A stretch of 64,000 bases of DNA from assembly GCA_037975125.1 (NCBI GenBank), contig CM075862.1:63764078-63828077 (forward strand). The letters are read 5' to 3'. This stretch comes from Latrodectus hesperus (lineage: Eukaryota > Arthropoda > Arachnida > Araneae > Theridiidae). This document shows positions 36,549 to 50,473 of this stretch, piece after piece. Numbering within the stretch: position 1 is the stretch's first letter; each line of letters begins with the position of its first letter. The notes beneath the pieces are model-generated. The model made no database searches, was not told the origin of the DNA, and saw nothing but the letters and a program-made list of their open reading frames with translations. Both the position numbers and the translations under genes were made by a program.

Positions 36549-38140
36549 CCGGGTGATCCAAAAGTCAGGACTAACTTTAAAAATGAATAATTCGAAAACG
36601 AATCACGATACAAAGATGCGGTTTGCACCAAACGGATGGAAAAGAAACCGGGTTTTGTGTGGCAATGAAAAAAGAAATAGTTCTGTTGGCGACCAATAGA
36701 TGGCGCTTTAGTGTTTTATTGCAACAAAAGATGTTTTACAAATGAAACAATGATTAATGAAGTCAGATTAATTACAGTTAATTAGTACTTACTACAGTAA
36801 ATGTTCAATGTGCTGTCCATCATTCAGAAGTAAAGCTGTGAGATGAGTCACCACACCATTCACAACATTTAGTAGCGTTTCTTGCGTTATGGCAGACACA
36901 TTTTGGCGGATGGCATCTTTCAGTGCCGCTAGTGATGCCGGTTGGTCGCTGTACACTTTTGACTTAAAGAAGCCCCAGAGCCAAAAGTCACAGGGTGTGA
37001 TATCGGGAGATCTTGGAGACCATGCGTGATTAAAGTAGCGACTGATAATACGATCCTCCCCAAATGTTGAGCGTAGCAGGGGTTGCATAGGCAGAGCAAT
37101 ATGAGGTGGTGCTCCATCTTGCATAAAGGTGACTGTTTGGAGTGCCTGTCGCGCTTGCAGTTCAGGAATAATGCTGTTCTGTAACAGTGCTAGATATCGC
37201 TTACCGGTGACAGAAACTGTTTGGAAACCTGTCTGTGTGACTTCCTCGAAAAAAATGGACTAATTATGAAATCAGCAGTGAAGCCACACCAGACTGTCAC
37301 TTTAGGCTGTTGCAAGGGTACCTCAACAAATGCATGTGGATTTTCTGTGGTCCACACTCGACAATTGTGGGTGTTAACAACGCCAGAGAGTGTGAAATGT
37401 GCTTCATCTGTCCAAAGCACAGTGTGAAGCCAGTCGTGCTGCTCTTCCATCTTACTGAAGACCAAATTCGCAAAATGTTGGCGAGAGTCGAAGTCAGGAG
37501 GTTTCAGTTTTTAGTTATGTTGCAATTTGTAGGGATACCGTTGCAAAGTTACTCGCAGCGCTCCCCAGACACTTCCGTACGACACTCCTGTCTGCCTCGA
37601 AACTTCTCGAGCACTGCACTCCCCATGTGCAGCAACCGCCGACATGGCTTGCACCGTCTGCTTCTCTGTCGTGGCAACAGCAGCTGCAGTTGAGGAACGT
37701 CAACTTCTTTGACGTGATGCTAAAGAACCTGTAGCTTCAAATTTTTTCACAATTTTGTTCAATGCAGAAGACGTTATTGGTCCTTTGCTATCTCGCATAC
37801 CCTTCATATAGCGATATGCTCGCAATGCCACTTTCCAAATTCTTATAAAACAGTTTAACTAAGAGGGCTTTCTCAACTATGGACAGCATTGCGATGCATA
37901 CCAGCTTTGACTACCATTACCTGCTGCAGTTGCTTCTTTTTATATCGTTTGTTGCTTTGCATAATCCTACATCAGAAATCCGACAGCGCCATCTGTTGGT
38001 CGCCAACAGAACTATTTTTTTCATTGCCACACAAAACCCGGTTTCTTTTCCATCCGTTTGGTGCAAACCGCATCTTTGTATCGTGATTCGTTTTCGAATT
38101 ATTCATTTTTAAAGTTCGTCCTGACTTTTGGATCACCCTG
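36549..38140 (-). mobile_element. Mariner-like transposon with about 160-bp terminal inverted repeats
   Basis: This 1592-bp element lies between TA target dinucleotides (36547-36548, 38141-38142). Its terminal inverted repeats cover about 36549-36711 and 37978-38140 and differ by only a handful of bases plus a short A-run indel. Each starts CCGGGTGATCCAAAAGTCAG (CAGGG... at the other end). One transposase pseudogene lies between them on the minus strand. Near-identity of the two ends suggests a fairly recent arrival. The long repeats set it apart from the Tc1-like copies here, whose terminal repeats look much shorter. Confidence 0.9.
36792..37690 (-). pseudogene. Transposase pseudogene of the long-TIR mariner-like element
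   Basis: Read on the minus strand there is a helix-turn-helix (SAREVSRQTGVSYGSVWGAL) and an in-frame stop at about 37515. Then come the first catalytic Asp in VLWTDEAHFTLSG, VTVWCGFTADFIISPFF, a frameshift at an A-run near 37250, then TGKRYLALLQ. The second Asp is in FMQDGAPPHIA and the third in SPRSPDITPCDFWLWGFF. The spacing between the second Asp and the Asp of PCD is 42 residues, longer than the 34 of classical mariner or Tc1. The C-terminal frame 36792-37124 is intact. It belongs to the IS630/Tc1/mariner superfamily by motif order. One stop and one frameshift make it inactive. Confidence 0.85.
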
Positions 38141-38142
38141 TA

Positions 38143-39419
38143 TATAACAAATTTGTTTTTCCTGTAAATACTGTATTTTTTTTATAATAAACAGTCCTTA
38201 CCTTTTGAATAATTTTCTTAAATGCACTAATAACTTACTATCTGATACATTATGTTTTAAATAAATATACTTATTTAATTATGTGAACATTCTTTTTCTC
38301 AGCTCAAGTTAAACCCAATAACCCAGCCTTATTATTTGATTACTACTTAAGAGTGTTTATGGACAAGATTTTATTATTTTATTATTTTCAACTTTCATTG
38401 GAATACACCATTATTTAAGAGTGTATCTATGAGAATTTAATTTATAGTTTATAAAAATATTCATCCACGCATCTTTGAAAATCAGTTTCACTCGGGGTTA
38501 AATATTCCTTTCCCTTGTACCATTATCAACTATCATAATGATTTAAATATATACACATTAAAAGTAATATTAAATCGTCTTACAAAATGTTTTATGCAAT
38601 ATAATTTTATTTATATATTGTAGTCTCAGTATATGGTGTTAAGAATTAAACGTGTGAGTGTATGCAGGATTAAGGAATTTATCAAATAAATCGTTGAGAT
38701 ATACACGATCAGTAATAGCGAATTCGCTTTTATAGAATTAGAATCTAAGTGCATTGAATGGTGTAAATTCTGGGAAATATTGGACGGAATTTGTAATTGA
38801 GTAGTATTATAATAATTAAATAATAGGATGCTGGTGAGAAAAATAGTGAAAGATAGATATTATATGCATTTCAACAATGATGGGAGAACAAACTTGTAAT
38901 TTTAAACAATTCAAAGGAGCAAAGTTTAATACTCGTTCAGTACAATATCCGCAAAGGAGCTTAATAATGGTAAATTAATAAGCATTTGCCACAATTTATG
39001 ACCTTTACCTTAGCTGAACATTAAGTTACATAAGAATCATAAGACAACCAACCTACCAGGCTATAGCATGTTCCTCTCTTTCTATAATAGTTTTCAGTTT
39101 CTAATTTATTTACGATTAACTTAAAATTTCAACTAAGCATCTTCAATGTTAACTCAAGAAAAAATGTTAACAATAATACCATGAAAACTTTTTTGACATA
39201 TACGTGAAGAATATTAGTTTTTTTAAAAAAACTGAAGAGATCGTGCCTTTTCTTATATCAGCAGTTGACGCATTTTTGGATAACAAATTAAGAGAATAAA
39301 GTATTAAAATCCATGATTTGGATGGAAAATTTTCAAGCCAAGAGGGAAATTCATCGGGAACGTCATGGGATTACGTAAACTAACGTGAAAATAAGTAACC
39401 AAAACAACTGCAAATGAAA
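38143..39419. other. AT-rich region without a recognised gene
   Basis: I see no feature that can be supported. Confidence 0.6.
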
Positions 39420-39870
39420 ACCATTCTGGTTGGCGTGGCCTCCACTTTCTTCAAGGCAGCTAAAAATTTCAGTGATTCATTGGGGAAGACAAAGACGAAT
39501 AGAAGGTGAGGGTAGGTTAGGGAAAGCAAAACACAAGCTGAGATTTAAGAGAGCTATTCTATCAGCTATGTTTGTGGCAATTTTCTTGAGTTATTATTCG
39601 AGACCTTCCTCCTCATTTTAAGAACTTAGCAACAAATTTAAGACCATTCCCTTTTCTCGTATACAGCCATTTCGCTCTGCTTTCAGCCGGTAAGTTCTAT
39701 TTCTCTGTCAGGAGAGTTTTACAAGTTGGATTCCATCCAGTATCAGCCAAGGGTGTATCCATTTTCGGTTTGTTTGCTTAAGTATCGCATGCAGATTCGA
39801 AATCTCGCAGCAGCAGGAGGCAACTTCCTTTGTATCGCGAGAAATCACTGAGTCACTCAAAAAATAAGAT
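39420..39870 (+). other. GC-richer patch with a strong splice donor; possible first exon or promoter
   Basis: This 450-bp patch is clearly less AT-rich than its surroundings. It contains a near-consensus donor, TTTCAGCCG|GTAAGTTC, at 39690. The frame ending at the donor is open for 23 codons (…RIQPFRSAFS) with no Met, and a 63-codon ORF (39430-39621) has no family resemblance. It could be a 5' UTR exon with promoter of a gene whose coding part lies further on, for example the candidate exon at 56158, with which the phase agrees. This is inference. Confidence 0.25.
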
Positions 39871-40382
39871 TGATTTATTCGAAGTTAAGGTTGAGAGAAA
39901 GTAGATCCATTTAGTCATCACGAATTTAATTTGCCTTGCAATCAACTTTAAAAAAGGGAAGTGATTCTTAGTTTTTTTCCTGAAATTTGAATCCTATCCA
40001 AAATTTTGAAATTTCCTTGAATTTTATGAAAATCTTAAATATATTTTTAGTTAATTACGTGATGGTAGTGCGTGAGAATAGAAAGTAACATCGCAATCAC
40101 ACCCATTACTTAAAATTTTTGTTTAAAGTGTATTCAATGAAAAACGAATATGAAAAGGAAATTTTCAAATACACAGCATGAAAAATAAGTATAAATTCGT
40201 AATTAAGTTGAATGATTAAGTTCAAATGATTTTAGTTTGATATTATGATGAAATCTTCATAATTAATACGTAAGTTAATTTGGTTTATGTTTTTTTAAAT
40301 TAAATCTTCTTTCAATTGAACATAAGTAAAACTTTAAAATATCAATTTATGCAGTAATGCATTACATCTTAAAATTTAAACT

Positions 40383-40844
40383 AGTGATACATTACTTCAT
40401 AAAATGTAATTTATAAATTTACACAGTGATACATTAGTTCATAAAATTTAAGTAATAAATTTGCACAGTGAGTTGGATTAATTCATAAAATTTAAGTTAT
40501 AAATTTACAGTGATACATTAGTTCATAAAATTTAATTTATAAATTTACACAGTGATGCATTACTTCATAAAATGTAAGTTATAAATTTGCACAGTGATGC
40601 ATTAATTCATAAAATTTAAGTTATAAATTTACAGTGATACATTACTTCATAAAATTTAATTTATGAATTTACACAGTGATGCATTACTTCATAAAATTTA
40701 AGCTACAAATTTACACAGGGATTCATTAATTCATAAAATTTAATTTATAAATTTACACAGTGAATCATTAGTTTACAAAATTTAAGTTATAAATTTACAC
40801 AGTGTGATGCATTACTTCATAAAATTTAAGTTACAAATTTACGA
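40383..40844 (+). repeat. Minisatellite, 11 units of 42 bp
   Basis: Units begin with AGTGATACATTA or AGTGATGCATTA at 40383, 40425, 40467, 40509, 40551, 40593, 40633, 40675, 40717, 40759 and 40801. The period is 42 bp except one of 40. The shared body is TTCATAAAATTTAAGTTATA then AATTTACAC. Neighbouring units are diverged to different degrees, so the array is not freshly amplified, yet its length register is nearly perfect. Confidence 0.95.
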
Positions 40845-40973
40845 GGTGTGTGACTTTATGAAATCATAAAAAAAAAAAAACAATTTAATTTCAGAATGAT
40901 CTAAGAGGAACAATGGGAAGGCAGCAAAAAAATGATAATGAGCTTAATGTTTAAATTTCCTGAACTCAACTCT

Positions 40974-40976
<3 letters not shown>

Positions 40977-41049
<73 letters not shown>
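40977..41049 (+). repeat. (AT)n microsatellite
   Basis: A pure AT tract of about 73 bp, 130 bp after the minisatellite. Confidence 0.95.
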
Positions 41050-41051
<2 letters not shown>

Positions 41052-43282
41052 CTGAGCTGGGGCATTTAATTAAACTCTCATGTCAATCTTATCCTCATGG
41101 GCTATGATTCACTTCATATGATTTATGATTCTATAATATCTTATTGATGGTGAAAATTTAATTTAAACAATCAACTCAAAATTAAGCTAAATTAATATTT
41201 CTTTGCCCTAACAAATATAGTCATATCTTAAATGAACAATTAAATTAAACTAAAGTGTTTCATTAATTAATAAAATTTTAATTAAACTATCATTTTAGCA
41301 AATTCAACGCTAGATTAATTATAAACATTTTACGAAACACGATTGGATTTGTAGCTTTTAAATAAAAAAATGATATAAAAAATGTGTTTCTACTTACATA
41401 CTGAACATTTCCATGCCATTTTCTCTTCAAACATCTATACAAGATTTTATTCCATCGATTAGCAACTTCTCTAATTCTTTCTTTGACTCACTTTCTCAAG
41501 TCAGACACAGTCTACACACATAAAATATTTGTTTAATCCCTTTTCTTCTAATGGTATAGTGAGTATATTAAAAAAAAGTTAAAAATTTAATGTCGCTACT
41601 CGATAGTGATTGAAAATAAGGAGCATTTGATATTGGTGGCACGTAACCCATTACTAGCAAAGCAAAACACTTATTGATTAATTCCTGATTATCAGTTCAG
41701 TAGTTTGGAGTTTCAATTCTCACGTCAAATGTTGAAGTTTGTAGTGATTGGGAATCCACTTTTAAACTTTTTTTGTCACTTGTTTTCTATATGGTGTACA
41801 TGAGAAAGGACAACAACAAGCAGAAATAGAGAACATTTATTGACGACGAAGACGATGACTCCAAAAAGGAACAAGATGGGTCCATGCGTTTTTTAAATGG
41901 CGATTCATTACTGGCAGAAAGTCCGATATCTTCTTTAGTTTTACAACCAAAGCTTATTCGGGATTCGAACCAGAACCGGTCATAATTACCATATTGGCTG
42001 GGTGGAATTTTTAAAATGTGTCCAGTTCAATCATACTCGCAAATTCGAAGAGTTTCAAGTGACCTACCAACCCATCAATACGTCGACAATTTGATAAAAT
42101 ATAACTACTCTCAGATTTATTTTGAATCTATAAGTGAATATTTACCTAATAATTAGATGCTTAACAGGTTTGCCAGTTTATTTGTTTTTATAGATTCTAA
42201 ATTAATTAATTCGATTTTTCTCTCATTTAATGTTTGTAGTGCTTTTAAGCTCTGTTTAGAAATCTAGATGATGCTTTAAATTCCCTAAGATTCTCTATTT
42301 TAAGAGCTTCTTGGTGCTGAGTCTTAGAATTTTTTACTAAGTCTAGGGCATATTTTAGACTATGTCGATAAATTTGCGCCATTTAGCAATAGCTTCAACT
42401 CTTCATTATGTGATAAACAGTTAGGGAAAATAATGGTTTATGAATTGATCTAGTTGTGAAACTGTGGCAAAAATGTGGCATTATGTACAGATGTATCTTC
42501 AGTTGTGAATTAAATTATTTTTAACAGTATAATTTCATATAAAATAAATCAAATAAAATATCTCTATTAAAATAAAAGATTCATATACGAATACTCCATA
42601 ATCAATGAATTAAAATATAAATTTACTAAGGTTTAAAAAAAACATGAAAAATATTTTTAAATAGATAAAATTTTTATTTTCCCTATGTTTTTTTGGTTTT
42701 AACTTATAAATTCAAGAGGAGTACTTTACAAAAAAGTTATAATACTCATAGGTTATTATATCAGCAAAAGAATCCCACAAACACACACAAATAGTTTCTT
42801 TTGGGATACTTAATCTTTATAACCCAATAACGTTATTATAAGTATGAAGGAACATATATTATACTTCTTCTATATAAGTTTTAATCAAATTTGAAACAAG
42901 TTCGAGAAGTAATATAATTATTCTGCAAAACATTTTATACTTCAAATAACTTTTGACTTTCATTGTAGCTAATAAGTTTTCCTTTTCAAGAAAAATGCAA
43001 AATAAGGAATTATTTCAGTATATTTTCTAAAAAGATATCTTAGACTGACATCCATATGCCTCTATCATATAACTATCAGCATTCACACAGTTTAGTAATC
43101 CTATAAACTTTAACATATCATCCATGGTAAATTGTCTCTAAATCATGTTATGAAAGAATAAACTTTATACGTTTCCTGGAATACTCTGTAGCGCATGAGA
43201 AAAGGCATTGTTCGTTATCCATAAAGGAGCGGGTTTGATACCTTATTCAGCGGAAGACCATAATGTTGAAATGGCTCGTATA
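41050..43282. other. Mostly AT-rich region with one tRNA-like fragment
   Basis: At 41955-42000 the minus strand contains a good B-box-like GGTTCGAATCCCG following CCAGCCAATATGGTAATTATG, which resembles a SINE or tRNA head; no body or tail is recognised. A short minus-strand exon candidate lies at 41398-41486. Otherwise I see nothing. Confidence 0.4.
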
Positions 43283-44792
43283 CACTGCTGGCCAAGCAAA
43301 TTGCAATACCAAGAAAGACAACAGATATCACAAGAAAATTTATTTTAAAGATAACATGTTGACCAAGTACCAAATGATTAAATTTATAGACTTCTGTGAT
43401 GTGTGGTTCCTGACAAAATCAGTAGCCAGAGTAGCCGCCATTGTAGGAGATCCCCGCTGCCACACTTAAAGGCATTGATTCAAAAAGACTTTGGATATGC
43501 TCTTGGGGTACAGCAGACCAAGAAGCTTCCAAACGCTGCCAAAGTTGATCAGATGTGGCAGCTGAGGATATAATTTGGGCAATCATAGAACAACCATGGA
43601 CCACATATTTTCTATCAGCGAAAGATCCGGAGAGTGATCTGGCCATGGAAGCAATTCAATCTGGCGATTGAGGAAGAACCCTTCAACAATACGTGACACG
43701 TGTGGTTGCGCATTATCCTGTTGAAATATGGCTGTGGGTAAGACCTGAAGGTAAGGAAGGACAACTGGCTCTAACACATCGGAGATGTTGTTGCACCAGC
43801 ATACTTCCTTGTATTTAGCCCTGAGTTGGGCTTTACCAGTTGGACAGAAGCAGCCGGATGGAGTCTTCCTGATTTTGAAGCAGGTACCAAGCAAAAGACT
43901 CCCAAGACTTGACTTGCCATCCCCTGCTGTTTAAAGTACCAACAATGCGTACTAGAGGAGTGCGAGAGTGAATTCCAATACTTCCTTATACCATAATACC
44001 TGGTGCAAAATCAGTGTGGAGGTGCATAATGCAGCTGTTCAGCATCCTCTCTCCATGTTGTCTCCAGACTCGAATGCGACCATCGTGGTCTTGCAGACAG
44101 AAGCATGACTCGTCACTAAAGACAATATCATTCCATTCTGCCGTCCACGTCCTTCTTTCATCGCACCATTTGCAGCAGAGACGTCTGTGGTTCTGAGTCA
44201 AGTTTATACGAAGCAGTGGACGTCTTATAGACAGATCACTCTGCTGTAAATGGCGTCAATTGATACGCCCAGACACTGAATGATGCGTTACAGACTGAAT
44301 GTGCTGTGCTATGGTTCGTGATGTGTCTGAGTGATCCGTCACTGCCATGCGCACAATTTGTTTGTCATCACGTGAAGTGGTGCACTGAGGTGGATGCGAT
44401 CGAACACGTCGATCCCTCCTTCATCCAACGATCACATATCCGCGTTACAGTTGTTTGATTTCGTCCAACACGGCTCCTGATTTCCTGAAAGATAATCCAC
44501 AATCTCGTAAGGTCTCTATATTTCTTCTGTCGAACTCGGATACTTGATCAAGAACTGATCGCTGTTTTCTACTAGGAATAATTGTTTTTTTATTTGAGAA
44601 AACCACAATTGCTGAACTTGGAAAATTCCAAGCCTTAGATAGCGCTTTGAAGTAGCACAACAGGCGCGCGTGATGTGCGTCCGTGCTGAAATTATAATCA
44701 TTTGCATATCTCACCTTCGCAAATGCATGCTGTAAATTTCATGTTATGTGAATGCTTCCTTCAGGGTGTTGCAATTACGGTGGTCGGCAGTG
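43283..44792 (-). mobile_element. Tc1-like transposon (DD34E), both ends present, carries a SINE fragment
   Basis: The element lies between TA dinucleotides, with left end CACTGCTGGCCAAGCAAATT and right end GGTGGTCGGCAGTG at 44779-44792. On the minus strand, an N-terminal region around 44450-44580 (SEFDRRNIETLRDCGLSFRK) is followed by WNDIVFSDESCFCLQ (first Asp), FAPGIMV, a SINE insert, and LEPVVLPYLQVLPTAIFQQD. The last leads into QQDNAQPHVSRIVEGFF (second Asp) and DHSPDLSLIENMWSM (Glu), with 34 residues between the second Asp and the Glu. Frameshifts break the reading frame. This is the best-preserved catalytic core among the Tc1 copies in the window. Confidence 0.9.
43787..43925 (-). mobile_element. 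5'-truncated SINE, family B, inside a Tc1 copy
   Basis: About 139 bp on the minus strand match the 3' half of the SINE at 54185: TTTTGCTTGGTACCTGCTTC, then AAGGAAGTATGCTGGTGCAA and a CAACAACA tail. The tRNA-like head is missing. Its insertion separates the FAPGIMV and SDVLEPV parts of the transposase. Confidence 0.8.
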
Positions 44793-44794
44793 TA

Positions 44795-45082
44795 CATTAT
44801 TTATATAAATAATACTCATCTATTTAATAATATAACCGACAATAATTTAACAAAGTCAGATACGGTTTTTTTTTTTAAAATCATATTCCGGAAATTTTTG
44901 CTACTAAGATTTAAGAAGTACTTAAGATATTCTGATTAATTTTTTAGATTCTTTAAATTCATTTAGCTTAAACGCGAATATTAGAATTGATTTTCTTTTA
45001 AGCTAAAAAGTTCAATTGTTTTTTTTTAAGATTATATATAAGTGTAATGTGCTCTTTATTATATGATTTAATATGTGTTTCT
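44795..45082. other. AT-rich spacer
   Basis: I see nothing between the Tc1 copy and the long AT tract. Confidence 0.6.
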
Positions 45083-49078
<3,996 letters not shown>

Positions 49079-49294
49079 ATGCACAACTTTTACACGACTA
49101 TGAATAAGTATGGCAGCAATGTTCGCCGAAAAGTATCAGTCGATAAAATGGAGTCTGTGGATGACCAAATTGCACAAATACGAGATGATTCTGTTTCAAA
49201 CTCTCCGTCAATCATCATCAATCTCAATTCCAATATGCTACCATCTCTTCGATGTCATCCGTATATCTTGACAACATTTCAAACATTAAGTTGA
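49079..49294 (+). other. Open frame of 71 codons, unknown
   Basis: A frame starting with an ATG in a slightly GC-richer patch encodes VRRKVSVDKMESVDDQIAQI and an Asn/Ser-rich end. The composition is more protein-like than most short ORFs here. I recognise no domain. It may be an exon fragment or part of the transposon debris that begins 50 bp downstream. Confidence 0.2.
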
Positions 49295-49342
49295 GAGCAA
49301 TTGATTACTCTATTTAACAGTTTTCATTGCTTTTTAATCCTA

Positions 49343-49474
49343 CACCATTGGATGGAGTATCTTCAATGGTTTCGTATCCAATCATATCTGCCAGAAGATT
49401 GGCAAAACATAGTGTTCAATGATGAATCCTGCTTCTATTACTCGAATCAAATGAACTATCGCATTTGTGTATAG
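49343..49474 (+). pseudogene. Fragment of a Tc1-like transposase
   Basis: An open stretch of 43 codons gives HHWMEYLQWFRIQSYL and EDWQNIVFNDESCFYYSNQ, ending in a stop. The motif WQNIVFNDESCF corresponds to the region of the first catalytic Asp in Tc1 transposases (usual form W..V.FSDESRF). Neither end nor the remaining triad is present on this strand. Confidence 0.65.
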
Positions 49475-49694
49475 GAAGCTTTGCAACGGACGTCATGTAA
49501 ATTGTACATGACGCTATAATTTAGCAATCAAATTAGAAATAAATATAAATTATAACATTTTATTATTTGGTTGATTTAAATATTTTAATGCAAAAAAAAA
49601 CTTGTGCATTTTTCCATTACTTATAATTTTAAAATAATTAGTTTTTAATTTAAACACAATAAAAGCCTTCCATTCAATTCTTCTAATATATGTA

Positions 49695-50130
49695 TACTGT
49701 CTACCAATAAGTATTTGATCACCTGAGATAGAAAAGAAAAACTAACTTTATTCAAAATCAATATTGGTAGAGCCTCCACGAGAGGCAGTTACAGCGTGAA
49801 TCCTCCGGGACTTACTTTCCACAAGTCTTTGTATTACAGCTAGTGGTATTGTCTTCCACTCGGCTTGGAGTAGATATACAACTTCCTTCACCGATTTTGG
49901 ACGTGTAGTGCACACCTTAATTCAGCAATCCAACTCGTCCCAGAGGTTATCGATAGGGTTTAGGTCTAGGCTCTGGGCAGGCCAGTCCATTCGATGAACT
50001 CCATTGGCACCATACCAAGCCTTGGTTAACCTCGAAACATGACAACTGGCATTGTTTTCCTGAAAGTAACAGGTGTCCAACCCGTAAAACTGCCACAACG
50101 TGGGAAGCCCATTGTCATCCAAAATGATGC
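49695..50130 (-). mobile_element. 3' part of a Tc1-like transposon of another subfamily
   Basis: On the minus strand the sequence reads WQFYGLDTCYFQENNASCHV, then VHRMDWPAQSLDLNPIDNLW and KVCTTRPKSVKEVVYLLQAE. It ends with VIQRLVESKSRRIHAVTASR and then the terminus ATACTGTCTACCAATAAGTA at 49695. The frame crosses one stop near 49920. The second catalytic Asp has become Glu (QENN) and the final Glu has become Asp (PIDN). The terminal sequence differs from the CACTGCTGGCC family, so it is a separate lineage. The 5' half is missing. Confidence 0.8.
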
Positions 50131-50272
50131 AGTAGGCATCGGCCTACTATTGGCTGTTGGCTTTTAAGGTGTTTTTATTTGACAGAGACATACATACCGG
50201 TGTGTTGGTGAGGGGTGCTCTCTCCTGAGAGAGCAGCTCACCTCTACTCATTCTACAAATAACAATAATATC

Positions 50273-50473
50273 TCAGTGATATCCATCCTGTATGCAGTTA
50301 ATTCCAGCCTGCGACGGGTCCTGTAATTCTTCACAGTACGTCATTCTAAGGCTAGTTCTGTCAAACACCCTTACGTGAATCACATAATGTAAAGCTAACA
50401 TACTATAAACTAACTCTATCTTATTAATAATCGTCTGTAGGCCAGTAAGATTACCAGATGTTTCGCCAGTCAA
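50273..50473 (-). other. Open frame of about 66 codons, unknown
   Basis: The minus-strand frame is open beyond its nominal start, to about 50560, and reads WQFTIYQTFLTGETSGNLTG and YCEELQDPSQAGINCIQDGY before a stop. The composition is balanced and GC is above local background. I do not recognise it. It could be a fragment of a real exon, or part of a transposon. A palindromic GCTCTCTCCTGAGAGAGC-like hairpin lies just beyond, near 50216-50250. Confidence 0.25.
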
